DNA from: Malachius bipustulatus
Lineage: Eukaryota > Arthropoda > Insecta > Coleoptera > Melyridae
Direction: 5' to 3'
DNA length: 64,000 nucleotides
Assembly (NCBI GenBank): GCA_910589415.1
Contig: OU342633.1
Location: 54,802,404 to 54,866,403 of the forward strand
Position 1 is the stretch's first letter; every line of letters starts with the position of its first letter. Under the pieces are notes generated by a model that did not search any database, was not told the origin of the DNA, and was given only the letters and a program-made list of their open reading frames with translations. The position numbers and the translations under genes were made by a program. Positions 12,580 through 25,299 of the stretch are shown piece by piece.

Positions 12580-13080
12580 AACGGGCAGTAGTCGGACTTC
12601 TTCAACACGCCCAGCGACGGAGAACTGAACCGACGCCGGAGAGACGACTCGCCGAAGAGAAGACTGTCCAAATCGGAGCACTGCTCCCCGGACAGTTCGA
12701 CCCAGCGGCGATAAATCAAACCGGTCAAGTGGACGTGATTCGAAGATGGGCAAACGGGATAACCGATCCCACCAGAACTCGCCTAGTGGATCCAAACCAG
12801 GGAAATCGTCCCTCCGGAGAAGCGAAGCTGTGCTGATGAACGGAGCTGGTGCCGAGGAGAGTTTAAAAACTGGCCCAACCTAGAAGTCCGACCCCGCAAT
12901 GCTACACCGAGAACATAACCACAACATCCAACCGATCAGCACTGGTAAAATAAGTCAATCAGGGAAACTGCCCAAGAGGAAGCGATCCAGTTCGGAATAA
13001 TCCAACAAAGTCAACATAATTTTGAACCGAACAACCATACACCAATCCAACACAGGAATATCAAAGAACCTCGAGGCCAA
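12580..13080 (+). other. GC-rich segment with a 105-codon open frame, unrecognised
   Basis: This stretch is clearly less AT-rich than its flanks. An open frame at 12519-12836 encodes an Arg/Pro/Gln-rich peptide with no domain I recognise, and the minus strand is open for 86 codons over the same bases. After 12836 the sequence stays CA-rich with short broken frames. It may be the 5' part of a decayed retroelement. I do not claim a gene. Confidence 0.25.
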
Positions 13081-14700
13081 GAATTTTTAATGAACACCTC
13101 AAACTGCTACTATAAAAACCTTTCTTATTGGATTTTCTCGAGGAATATGAAAGAGTAAAAATATACAGAGTGTTCTATTTAAAAAAAAATAACCTTCACC
13201 TTCAAATGGACTTGATATTGGCCCCAGTTCAAAGTCATTAATGCAGTCAGATGACCCCCATTGTCCTGAACAACGTTTGCTTGCACAATTTTTTTGTATC
13301 TGGCTTACCAACAGAGATATTCAGAGATAATAATAATAAAAATGTACCTACCCTTTAACATAGCTAAGCCAAGTGTCATTTCTATAAATGCTATAAAATT
13401 ATAACTTATAATTCAAGACTGTATGGTGAATGGGATCGCATTGCCGAAACTTGATGAAACCTTGCATCTTGGAGTTGCATTATTTGACAACAGGATCAGT
13501 TTACGGGGTTATACCTGCCTAAGTATAACATTATATCGATTGTGGAGGACTTCTTGTCAGTTGTAGTGACTATGTTTTTTTTATAATGCATTTTTCTACA
13601 GCCGATCAAGAGTTTTGTATTTTGTCCTGTTAGATGGTTGTCTTATGAGTTAACAAAAAAAAATCGTTTTAGAACTATTTTAGTTTCATATTTAATAGAC
13701 CTAACATAACTAGAGTTATTGAATTGCTTTAATTAGCTTGTCAGTTACCATACACGTCTGCAACAAAATAAATAAATTTATTCGTTCTAAAATAGTTTGG
13801 ATTTCGCAATTATTTCATAGACGTGATCCAACTGGGTAGTTGCTAAATTATTTTAATTATTAGTTGTCAGTTGCCATAAACATCCCCCAGGCGACGGAAG
13901 CACTAATTATCTCTTTTGCTGCATCCATGTGAAAACGTGCGCGGTGCATATTACCTACGACGTTTCCAAATTACGACGTGGACTAGGTATATGGATTTTC
14001 ATCCCGATACTTTGTCAACAACATATTACGCTCTATGCAATCTAAATTTAGAATTAAGTTGGAAAATTGTTTCAATCAATTCTCGTGACACTCTAGTGGG
14101 GGTGATTCTAACCTAATCTGACCAGCCTCGGAGATAAACATATAAGTACCTAATAGTTAATCGAGATAGAATGTTTCTTCATTATATAATGTGTCTTAAT
14201 AATATTACTTACTTATTTACTCTTTCAATTCACCGAAGCAGAAGAGGTAGGTAGGTATCGGTTTACCATGATGGTATAGTAAGGAGACACTTTCATTGAC
14301 ATATTTCTGCGCTACTAATATAAAAGCTGGATATAAAAGTAAGTATATGTATACCCTTCGGAAAAATCCATCTTCCACACGAAATTCATGAAAGGCCACT
14401 AAAGTCCTCGTGCATTTTTTGTTAGACGCAGTTTGAAACGTAGGTAACCACATAATTCTAGAAAACTACAACAGGAAGAGGAAAATCATGTGACCCTTAA
14501 AAAGTGTAATAGTTTAAAAATATTCATTTTTGGTTTTAATATCTACACGGCGGCTCTTATTTTTTGGTGCAACTGTATACTGTTATCTAGTATTCAATAG
14601 CTGTACTTCACCCTGTATGCGATTTTTTAAAACGTAATTATTGAGTATCAAAGTGCAACAATGAACAATGAAAACTGTGTATGTAAAATTTCACGTTGAA
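13081..14700. other. Intergenic DNA, no gene seen
   Basis: No gene recognised. TACAGAGTGTTCTATTT near 13164 resembles the end of a TA-inserting foldback element, but no partner end was found. Another single end, CACCCTGTA, lies near 14610. Confidence 0.45.
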
Positions 14701-14705
14701 TTTAA

Positions 14706-15060
14706 GCCGCTGCAGGAAACAAAGTCCCTGGAATTATATTCCAAAGTGATGCGGATCTAAAATGGTTCAGGACTGCCTGGGTTTTCTTGGCAAGAGATTC
14801 GACTTGATTTCTATCGTTCCAAGCTAGAATCTCTTGTAGGTCTTTGTTAGAAGATGTTTAAGCTTCGAGGCTATACAAGAAAATATAAGTGCAATTGGTA
14901 AAACTGAATATTGGATTTTTTGTTGTTTCAAGCAAGTCGTTGATAAATATTAGAAAGAGGGCCGGAAATAAAATGGATTCCTGAGGTACGCCAACATTGA
15001 TAGAAAATATCTCAATGAGCGCTTTTCCAGATAACTCACCAGCCACTAGCATAACTTCTT
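14706..15060 (-). pseudogene. Decayed non-LTR retrotransposon reverse transcriptase fragment
   Basis: On the minus strand the frame at 14858-15052 contains NVGVPQESILFPALFLIFIN followed by DLL. This matches the conserved 'GVPQGS-LSP-LF-IFINDL' block of Jockey-like reverse transcriptases. The catalytic F/YADD box downstream is broken (reads as SFTNCTY), so it cannot be active. Below 14858 the reading continues in another register with LQEILAWND and ESLAKKTQAVL, like the segment that normally follows the catalytic box, and ends at a stop near 14703. The remnant is therefore short, truncated at both ends and frameshifted at least once. Confidence 0.7.
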
Positions 15061-15096
15061 AGGCATGCCGTAAGCTTGCAGTTTTGGCATAACAAT

Positions 15097-17797
15097 TAGT
15101 CCAGTCAAATTAGACGAAAAAGGCATCGAATTATGCATTTCATGCGGAAAATAAAATATTTTGTGTGGGGGTTGGGTGGTCAATGTCAATGAGTCTAAAT
15201 CCAAAAATGCGACCTCCTACCCCTTGTGAATTAGCCGCCATATTGGTTTTAGGGGTGGATGGAGTTTTTGCACTTTACGACGTTAATTCGCATTTTACCG
15301 AAAAAAGTATTATTACTTACTTTATTCAGAAAAACATTCTCCACAAATTTGCATATGTGACATTTTTTCGTATTTGCAATATTTAATGACCTACAGGTGA
15401 TTCATTAAGAACAAGAGGGATGAAAAATTGGTATTTTCGAAATAACTCCTTTTTTTCAATCGCAATCCAAAAATTGTTCCCACAAAACTTGTAGCGCTTA
15501 CAATTACGAACATTTACATAGCAATATCTCATTAATCGGACCAATTATTGTTGCGCAGTAGTGCGTCAAAGTCATTAAGGTGAAATCGGGCCAATTAGGT
15601 TTCTCAGGTAAGCGATAACCCAGGCCGACTCGCTCCAAATAGAGCTGCCGTATATAGATAAGATTTGTCTGTGATGTGGTAAAACCAATAAAAACGTGTC
15701 TAGACAAGCCTAGAAAATATACGCACTTTTAAAAAAACATTAGCCTGTTCGTGAAAATCTGGAAACACATCCCAAAAAAAGTCATTCGATCAGTTGGGAA
15801 ACGACCAGTGTTCCAAAATGAGTGACTCAGACGTTCTCTGAAACAACGAGCAACTGACATGATATTTGATGAGAATTCGATCCCGTCCATGACTCAGGAA
15901 AAGTTTCTTTCGAACGATAAAAATAAAAAATCGATCATCAATCTCCTCGTGACACGTATGAAAAATTCCGCCATCGGCGCAGCCGTTGCAGAAGAGGATG
16001 CAGATCTGCTCATCGTAGAATCAGCTCTTGGTGAAGCTCCATTCTACGACGCTGCTTTCATCATCGGCTCCGATGTGGACCTTTTGGCCTTACTGACGGG
16101 ATTGTGTCCAGATAATGTGAAGAACGTTTTTCTCAGGAAACCTCAACAAGGCCGGACTCGGCAACAAGTATTTTCGCCACGTAGCTTGAAGCATGGTCTA
16201 CTGATTTCGGAAAATATCCTGTTTTTACATGCTTTCAGTGGTTGCGATACGACGTCTGCATTCTTCGGGATAGGAAAGTCTAAATTTATCTCGACCTTGG
16301 AAAAAAATCCCAGCCTTGAATCCTTGATTGCGTCATCCAAGGACGAATATGCTGATTCTAAGACTCTTGAAAATGCTGGCGAGCAGTTTATAATATCTTT
16401 ATACGGGGACACAGCTACAAGTGACGGTTTGAATGGATGCAGATATAAACGTTTCGCTAAATCATCAGCAAAAAGTCAACCTAGCAGCTTGACCACCAAC
16501 TGCCGAAGCAGCAAAATACCACACTCATCGGACCTACTACCAAATACAAAAATGGCTCAACAATGAAAAAAATCCTGAGCACTGGGAAAGGAAAAAAGAT
16601 TCGAGGGGTTGGATGCCATTGACTACCACTGGGGATCCTGCACCACAATCGTTGATGAAGTTGATATCCTGCAAATGTACGAAAATTGTATAGCAGCTTG
16701 TGGCTGCCGAAAAGCGGATCTGCACTGTACGGCGATCTGCCAGAACTGTTCCGGGGAAATATGCGACAACGTACCAGAAAAACTCTCAGCGATGGATGAG
16801 TTTGAAAATGATGACGACGACGACGAAGAACCCGATTCTTGGCAAAAAACCGCAGTACATTCTCTGGATCACATCGACATAAGAATCAATTCACCTGGTT
16901 CTTCACGGAAAAAAAGAAAAAATGAGAACGATAGCTGCCCAATAAACACCGGACTATGTGAAACCCAAAGGAAATAAATAAACATTTTTTTGAATACGAT
17001 TTACCATTGAATTTTTTTCTAATGCGATAATATTCATCGGCTTCGCCTTGAAATATTAATTCATATTCGTCTAAAGAAAATTTCGTCCTGTGGTAGGTAC
17101 ATAAAATACTATTATTATGAATAATTTAACACAACTTGTACGACAGTCGCTTATACTTTCGAGAGTCTAGAATTGATTCTACAAATGGATCAAAGTACTT
17201 TTCATGCATCTCGCATAATAACGATATATTAATTTTTCTGAATTTTGACAAATTCAAAACCTAAGATTCATGATATTTTGACTACATACATCAATTGGAT
17301 TGGACGAGTGAAAGGTTAAGTTCGCAGACTTCGGCGCACTACTGCGCAACATAAATTGGTCCGATTAATGAGATATTGTTATGTAAATGGTCGTAATTGT
17401 AAGCGCTACAAGTTTTGTGGGAACAATTTTTGGATTGCGATTGAAAAAAAGGAGTTATTCCGAAAATACCAATTTTTCATCCCCCTTGTTCTTAATGAAT
17501 CACCTGTAGGTCATTAAATATTGCAAATACGAAAAAATGTCACATTTGCAAATTTGTGGAGAATGTTTTTCTGAATAAAGTAAGTGATGACACTTTCTTC
17601 GGTAAAATGCGAATTAACGTCGTAAAGTGCAAAAACTCCATCCACCTCTAAAACCAATATGGCGGCTAATTCACAAGGGGTAGGAGGTCGCATTTTTGGA
17701 TTTAGACTCTCCATGTACTACCCAACCCCCACACATAATATTTTCTTTTCCGCATGAAATGCAAATTTAAATCCTACTTTGACTGGACTAAATCCAC
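15097..17797. mobile_element. Long inverted-repeat element enclosing a nuclease-like pseudogene
   Basis: Two inverted arms of about 470-480 bp (left about 15097-15577, right about 17330-17797) match closely: for example CTTGTAGCGCTTACAATTAC on the left is mirrored on the right. Within both arms sits TA followed by CAGGTGATTCATTAAG (left from 15394, right ending 17506), which looks like a Tc1/mariner-type terminus, similar to the CAAGGTGATTCAGTAATG end of the 35470 element. Unusually, the inverted repeat continues about 290 bp outside these TA-flanked ends. The outer limits carry no target-site duplication I can identify. The interior, 15578-17329, holds the broken gene described separately. 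Confidence 0.65.
15859..16977 (+). pseudogene. FEN1/XPG-like nuclease-domain gene with Cys-rich tail, frameshifted
   Basis: The first frame (15859-16566, 235 codons) carries an acidic EEDAD motif (residues 45-49), GSDVDLLALL (70-79) and FLHAFSGCDTTSAFFGIGK. These correspond in order to the XPG-I acidic residues, the second metal-binding aspartates, and the GCDY...GIG helix-hairpin-helix of FEN1. Proteins with this block, then a conserved middle segment and a Cys-rich tail, occur as uncharacterised multicopy families in insects and cnidarians. Here the match leaves the first frame near 16470, continues in another frame through an internal stop near 16494, and re-enters a further frame in which 16609-16977 encodes the tail (CGCRKADLHCTAICQNCSG). 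An acidic DDDDDEE run and basic RKKRK follow. The N-terminal nuclease part is absent, because an in-frame stop lies just upstream. With at least two frameshifts and a stop it is a pseudogene. A polyadenylation signal AATAAA sits at 16973-16978. Confidence 0.65.
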
Positions 17798-20700
17798 CAT
17801 ACTCGACACGAGCGAAAGCCCTAAAAACATCTAACGCCACCACTCGAGAACCCCCCCCCTCCCAATTCTGAGAGGAAGTCTGTTCAAGAAAGCCGTACTG
17901 GCGATCGCTAATTGTAGAATCTTCTATCAATCCAAGTACTTTTATAGGAAAGATAATATTAGTATAGATATAAGATAAAAATAAGAAATAACTTTATAAG
18001 GAATTTGAAGTTGAATGGCAGGTTCACGCATCGTTCATTAGATTTTATTTCGAAGAAATTGGACGAATGTGGGAATACGGTAGAACTTTTCCAAGGTGTC
18101 GATTTCGTCATGGGTTTATTATTGATTATCTACCTGGATGTTATTCGAATAACAACATTATGATGTTACGTCAATAGGGCAAAAAATGGGAATCACATGT
18201 TCTGATTCCTCATGACATTTTCGGTGACGCTGTTAATCTTATAAAGATTCCACTCGAGATTAAAGGCTTAACCCTACACCATTGCGAGATGTTAAGTATT
18301 GTGTTTAAGCTAAATACGATGATTACCTTCCTAGAAACAATTCACGTGAAAGGAAAGTATTGGAAATGATTATTTATAAAAGGCAAGGGTAGAATTTGCA
18401 CGTGTGCACTTATTTTTTTAAATCTTGCACTTGATATCCAAGTGCAAATTGTGTTAATTCATCAGATATGTCTCATGTTTAAGTTATAAAAAATGGTAAA
18501 CGCTAAAGTTTCTCTTGCAAATTATCATATTGAATAAAATTTCGGGACTGGCAAAAAAGTTTAATTAAAGCTCTAAAGCTCGCTGTTGTTACCTTATGTT
18601 ATTAATTTCTAACTGTTATATTTCACGTGATGAAGATATATTATCATCTGATACAGATCTGTTCATTGTTGCTCACCTTAATTATTAAAGGACAGCTTGA
18701 TTTGAATATTAAAATTACTTATTGTGACCAGAGAAAGACATAACTGCTTCTGATCATTGATCAACGTAAACAAAATAAAACTCATTGTCGTTGTAAAATG
18801 GTAGATGAATCTTCAATAGCAAAGTCAGAACAGTAGCATCGTACAACTGTCACATTAATTCCATTCCTGTCTTATCATCACGAACATCAACTCGTTTGCT
18901 AGGTACGTTATAATCCTGCATTTTTGATTGACATGATCTGATAGAACTATGCTCGTAAGAATTCTATTAACCACTCTTCTATAATAATCATAGTTTATTA
19001 CGTAGTTCTGACTACTGAATTAATTTATACCACAAATTTTTATAAATTTTTTATTCATGCTCATTGATACACATTGGTAAAGCATGTACTTATAGATTGG
19101 AGGATCTGTTCCTATTATTGATTTTTCATTGTATCAAATATTATTCGTCTAATTATACCTACCTACTTATGGCCGTTAATCATTTAATCATTTACCATGA
19201 ACATTATACGATTACGGAAGGAAATGATGAATACTCTTTTAGCACGAGGATGGATGTCATGGATGCTTGTAACTAACCAATTTCCTTAAGAAAGCCTTAC
19301 TATTCCTGGAAAAGCCCCACCTGTAGTTCCTAACAATCTCTGGTCCTCCAGATTCTCTTCAGCTCAGCCATAGTAAGTTTCAAGTGTTCATGTGACGTAA
19401 GCTAGGTACCTGACCAATTCGTCTTTCTGATATTGATGACGAAGTCCTTCAGCCCTTACCTAAACGAAGGGGCGCAAATATTTTCTGTAGTTTATTTTCT
19501 TTAATTTTTATTAAAAAAAATGGCCGAGCTATTCAAGAAAAACATATTTTCATAAAATTCAAATTTCAATTTAGTCCCCCCTAACGGGTAGAACAAGAAA
19601 GATCGACAGCAGAATTTTTCCTAGATTAAAAGTACGTAATGGCTGAGCTTAGTGAAGTTAACACCCTCGTTAACACCCCTAAGTGCGAATTTTTATTAAA
19701 TTCAAACGTCATCCCTTGTCCACGTTTGTCCAATCAAAATTTTCCTTTGACCACCCTCCAAAGACAAAGTTACGGAAAAATGAAAAAATTGGACATCAGC
19801 CGTGAGCAGATTTCATTAATTTAACAAAATTTTCGTTTGTAGTCAACCGTCAAACAGAAAACATCATTTTGAATGAATATTAAGTGGACTAAAATTTTCA
19901 ATAAGCAAACAATTCCAAATTACCTACCATAAATTCCCATAAATTTGCTACCAGTGGAATATAAAGTAAGGAATTCACTGGATTAGTAGGTACCTATGCA
20001 AATAAATAAATTGAAAATATGTCTTCAAGAATGAAATGCATAAATGCGTACCTACTGTTAAGTTGGATTTTTGCACTTTGAATAATGCACCGTCAGCCGT
20101 TATAAAGCTTGTTCTTTTGTAATTAAACCTGTTGAACATTTAGTTCGGTCTAGCTTGCATGCATTTACTGTCTAAGACAATACAATTAAAATAAAGGTAA
20201 TTGCAGACACAATACAATAGGAGTCGTGTTAAAAAATCAAGTCGATATTCATCTCGGCTCTGCTAGGAGACCGGGTTTATTACCATATTGTATACAAAGC
20301 TAAAGTTCGATCTTATAAAGTAGGTGGTTGTATAAAAATGCCACTAATTTATTATGGTTTGTAGAAGAAGGTGAACAATGGTACCACGGAACCTTATGCC
20401 TTAATAGGTACCATTTCTATCCTATTGTAAGTACCTTCTATAGTGTGACTTAACAATGCCTTAACATTGTGTGTTTCTTCTTCTCCATACTGGAAAACGT
20501 GTGATTATTTAATGTAGACTTGCAGTTTTGTTCATATTTTTATAAATTCATATAATGGAAAAGTCATTTTTCTTATAAGTCTACTGATGTGGACAATCTT
20601 ATTTTAATGATTTTGAATTTAACATTATGATTGGACTAGTGAAATAATATACCATATACACCAAATCCCCGACTCAATGGACATTTTCAAGTTTATAATA

Positions 20701-21159
20701 TGAACAACTAAGGAATTTGTTGCTGCATCCAATTTAACGGCGTGATTTTGCGTTATACACCTAATAAATAATACCTATAAAGCAGAATACAAATAAATCT
20801 GATACCTACACAGAATCACATCAGTCATATTTACTGTACAAAATCCACCTAGTGTTTGTAAATGTGTGGTATATTTTAGCTACGGGACCTGCATATCCAT
20901 CCGCCTTTTTCCCGATAGTTAATGGTATATTTTAACTGCCAAAATTTCTTAGTATACCACCTGAGTAGGAACTACAGAAATTTTACACGTGAAGATACAA
21001 ACCGACAACGTTTCGAATCCCATTTTTTCCATGGATATTTAAATATCATAACCTAACAAAAGTATTTATTTTTAGCTAAGTAATGGTTATTATAGTGAAT
21101 AATAAAATCTCAATACGATCTCCTTAAAATTGAATTTACATTGTTAATATATTGATCCA
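17798..21159. other. Intergenic DNA, no gene seen
   Basis: AT-rich sequence with no recognised gene. The largest open frames are 60-75 codons and featureless. A short C-rich run lies near 17850. Confidence 0.5.
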
Positions 21160-22496
21160 AGTCAAGTAAGTTAGCCACGCTTCGGCCAGCGCACACGCTT
21201 TCGGCCAGAGAGAGAAACTTTTTTTTCGTTATTGATGGCTTGAATTTTTTATCAGCAAAATTTAAGAAAAACTACCTTTTCCAGTTTCTTAAGTCCGTGG
21301 CCGAATTCGCTGGCCATTATTATGAATTTTTGACATTTTTTAGCAAAATTATCAAAAATTATATTTTTCAGTTTATTAAATCGTGGCCGAAAGCGTGGTT
21401 GGCCATTATGAACTTTTGGACTTTTTTGAACAAAACTACAGCAAAAATTACATTTTTCAGTTTATGATAGTGGTCGAAAGGGAGGTTTGCAATTATATTA
21501 AAATTTCCGGCTTTTTTCGGCAATATATCTGACAGATTTTTTTTCAGTTCATCAAGTAGTTGCCGAAAGCGTGGCTGGCCAATATTATGTATTTTTGGAC
21601 TTTTTTGAGCAAAATTACAGCAAAAATTAAATTTGTCAGTTTATTAAGTCTTGGCCGAAGGGCCAATATGCTAAAATTTCGGGCTTCTTTCAGCAAGATT
21701 TCTGCCAAAAAAATTTCAGATTCTTAAGTCCGTGGCCGATAGCGTGCGGCTGGCCATTATGTATTATGAATTTTTTGCCTTTTTGAGCAAAATTACAGAA
21801 AAAATTATTTTTTCGTTTCTTAAGTCGTGACCGAAAACGTGGCTGTTATTGTAGAACTTTTTCATACTTCATACTTCTATCTTCATACTTTTTCAACAAA
21901 ATTTCAACTTAAATGGTTTTTTTTTTAGATTATTAAGTCTGTGGCTGGTCATTGTGATGAATGTTTTGAGCCAAATTTTACCACAAAAATGATATTTTCA
22001 TTTTATTCAATCCGTGGCTAAGAACATGGCTGGCCATTACTATAATTTTTTTTTTTACTTTTTTGAGAAAACTACACCAAAAATAATTTTTTCAGTTTGG
22101 TAAGTAAAGCGTGGCTTGCCATTATTATGAATTTTTTGAGCCAAATTCATAATAAGAATTTTTTCAGTTCGTTAAGTTCGTGACCGAAAGCGTGGCCGTG
22201 GCGTTATGATAAAATTTCCGACTTTTTCGTGCATAATTTCAGCAAAAATGATTTTTTCCGATTTCCCATGTCCATAGCAGAAAGCGTAGAATTTTGTTTC
22301 AAGAAAATTTGAGCAAAAAAGATTTTTCGAAAGTGGAAGAAAGCGTGGCTGGCTGTGGCGTTTCAATTATGATTTTTTTTCAGTTTACGATAATTTTATA
22401 GCAAATCAAATATTTTTGATTAAAACTGTAAATCATTCGAAGTGCCTCTCCCTGGCCGAGAGTGTGGTTGGCCGAAGCGTGGCTAACTTGACTAGG
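21160..22496. repeat. Degenerate tandem array bounded by inverted repeats
   Basis: The interior is built of about a dozen diverged units, most about 100 bp. Each reads roughly GTGGCCGAAAGCGTGGCTGG, then CCATTATGAATTTTTGGAC, TTTTTTGAGCAAAATTACAG, CAAAAATT, and TTTCAGTTTATTAAGTC. Some units are shortened or have a variant AAAATTTCCGGCTTTTT middle. The array is bounded by perfect 21-bp inverted repeats containing GTTAGCCACGCTTCGGCC (21168-21188 and 22469-22489), with TCAAG also shared just outside. Inverted ends with internal tandem repeats suggest a non-autonomous DNA transposon whose interior expanded as a minisatellite. No coding capacity and no certain target-site duplication were seen. Confidence 0.65.
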
Positions 22497-22699
22497 GTAA
22501 TATAATTGTAACTGCAGATTGGCTAGCTCGAGAGGGAGCCAAAACACCTTCTGCACTTGAACCTGCTGTGCCGCTGGCACTACGCGACCTCTACCTCTAC
22601 TCAATTATAAACAAAGACAGTTTGGTTTGGAAGAACATGCGTACGACGCTGGCACAATGCCCTCATCGCGGCTGGCGGCTGCTTCCCCAAACAAACTAT

Positions 22700-22940
22700 A
22701 CCGGTATCAACTGAGAAACTCGCCAAATATTGAATATTGTCTGCGAAAATCCCGACCAACACTCAAACTACTGATTGGCATCTACACTGGGCACTGACTA
22801 AACAAAGAGCTCCATACGGTGGGAATCAACTCCGACCCATGTTGCAGAGAAGTCATCAAGAGGAAGAGACTGGAAAAATTTATTGTAATGCATCGACTAC
22901 CAAGGCCACCAGATTCCAGATTTTCCTCTGCTAGAATTAT
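22700..22940 (+). pseudogene. Non-LTR retrotransposon C-terminal fragment
   Basis: Translated segments in neighbouring frames read SRPTLKLLIGIYTGH (LKLLIGIYTGH is clear) and EEETGKIYCNASTTKATRFQI. These resemble the end of Jockey/R1-type ORF2: the 'LIGLLTGH' block after RNase H, then the 'EEET-EH-LC-CPAL---RF' zinc-knuckle region. A stop directly follows TGH and frames shift at least once. The conserved histidine and cysteines of the knuckle are mostly lost. The less AT-rich DNA back to about 22510 is probably part of the same remnant. Confidence 0.5.
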
Positions 22941-25290
22941 ACTTTACAAAACAAAATAAAAAGAGAAGAAAGACATTACTCAATCCTCGATCGGATGATC
23001 AACTGCGCAGCACTCATCACACAGATCAGCGCTTCAATGAGCTACTAAATTAGCTTACAAACGAGCTGCCGCATTATTCCTGCATTTTATGGGTTTATTT
23101 TTTGATCCTCGGCACACCCTGTACCAATTTGAGAAATAACCACTTCTTCTGTACTTCGGCTAATTCCCCGACACTTGACTTTTTATGTTCGTCTAAATAC
23201 CTACTCTAAACACATAATTCACTATCTTACTGATTTTTCTCTTGTTATAACATCCCAAACTTTATACTAGCGACTACGCGCGAAACTTGCGCTCTCTGTG
23301 ACAGGTGACGTTCCTAAAACTGATATTCCCGAACGTCAAGAAATTCTGTTTAGATCGAGAGTCTCAGTTTATTCTAGAAAATATGAGAACATCAGCTGTT
23401 GTGTTGAATATCATGAAGATTGTCGCTAATAAAGGATGCGCATTCAAAAAATACAGAATGTTCCTCTTGGACATATTCTAGATCTTAAGTATTCATCTGT
23501 TATTATTTTGATCGGGGATTTATAGTCAATTCTATATCGTATAGCAATATGTAAAATTTTTAGTTGTTACTGTTGTTACTTTCTCCAGAAACGACTTCCC
23601 GAAACCTTTTTATTTAATCTCATTTTAAGAAAGATTTGTTTATGAATTTTATGGTTAGTTTTGTATTTTCTAGAAATTTTTACTTATTTGGTTGGAAAGA
23701 CACGTCGAGAATTATCTGTGAATTGCTTTCTTCTGGATGTTTATTTTACTTATATGCGGGGGATAAGATGAATAAAGCTCATTCTTGTCGATAAATATCT
23801 TATTGATTTTCAAATCTAATACTTGTATAGTTGTTATTTCGAATTATCGTTAGAGTAAAATTGTAAAACGTTAGCAAAATTATTCAAGATGGTTCTCTTC
23901 ATTTAAATCAGAAGCATTTTGAACCAATTGGGTTCAATGGATTGACTGAGACCCGTTATGAATATTGCGACAAGAGATGGTGAATTATAAGTGTATAATA
24001 ATGAAATGGAAATAATAATAGAAAAATATATATCTATTATTGTCAAATTTCAGAATACACATATTGTGAAAAACCTGATTTTATACTCATGGAAATTGTT
24101 TTAAAGATCTAGTCTTGAGCGAGTCATGAGGCATAATGACATTTTTACGATTGAGCACCTCGACAAATTGCGGGTTTAGCAGGATAGCCGGCGGGCTTCA
24201 AGTTTCGATTGCAATCTACTGATTTCTTATGCACCAAGAAACAAGTATTCATTATGCAGCCAAACCGCCAATATCGCCATTTGGATTAAATGCCCATGTC
24301 AAATACCTAATGCTTCTTATAATAACGGACTGGAGGTAAATTGAATTAAATTTGCGCCTTATACAGGGTGTTTATTAAACATATGAGCAAAAAATCAATT
24401 CAAACAGAACATTAATTTTTTGAATATGTTTCGTGATGGATCATATTTTTATATCTGTACAACAAAATTAGTTTCTTCCGTTCTATTTTTTATTTTCAAC
24501 AATTCTTGCATGTTGAATAAAAATCATTTTGTCACAAATTTTTAACGCACTGCATTTTGGATCAAAAGGACTTTTGAAAAATAATTAAAGGAGACAATAA
24601 TGTTTTTAGATGGACTGCAACAAGTACTGTTTTTAGTAGGTATCTTAATAAATGTAAATTTAATATTAGTAAGTGCTTATTAGCCGTATGATATTAAATG
24701 AATTAATCGTACTTGCAGGACTAACCATGCAACAAGCAGGAGACAAATTGTAGGAGTCGCATTCTTGAGTAACGACGTCTTTTTCTGTCTCGTCTCTCCG
24801 TTGCTGGAAAATTTTATAAGTGCGTATTATTATCTGAATTGAATGACCAAATTAAAGCAGTCACAATGCAATATGTGGAAGTTGGTAATGATACGAAAGT
24901 AATCAAAAAACAATTTATGTCGTTCTTTTTAGAGAACTAAGATAATAGCATCCTTTAATTTAATTTATATTGGTCGTAATCTATGTAATATATAGATGTT
25001 TGCACATCTTCAGAGCCCAGGTATATATAAATAAGAAATGCCGTTTAATGTAAATGAGTTTGCATTATGTACCTACCTACTTTTATCTCTTTCGCTGATC
25101 TTTAGAACGATATGGTTAATTTATTAATGAAAAGCTTAGTACCATAGTTATCTGCATTTACTTAAAAAATACTGTTCAAGAGTATGTAATTAAATGTTTG
25201 TAACGTTTTCCGGAAAAATTAATCTTTCAAAAACAATAATTTTTCAAAGAAAATTCATCCCCTTGTAAAGACAGGAGATAATTTAATATT
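22941..25290. other. Intergenic DNA with solitary repeat ends
   Basis: No gene recognised. Solitary TA-type repeat ends occur at about 23103-23112 (CACACCCTGTA) and 24364-24380 (TACAGGGTGTTTATTAAAC). They could be the two ends of one decayed element of about 1.25 kb, but the inward sequences do not match well enough to claim it. Confidence 0.4.
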
Positions 25291-25299
25291 CGGGACACT

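Noticed and set aside
21240..21467. 75-codon frame within the tandem array
   Set aside because: It is a by-product of the repeat units and is interrupted in neighbouring units.
23103..24380. A transposon between the solitary ends at 23.1 and 24.4 kb
   Set aside because: The ends point outward and inward sequences do not form an inverted repeat beyond the first bases.
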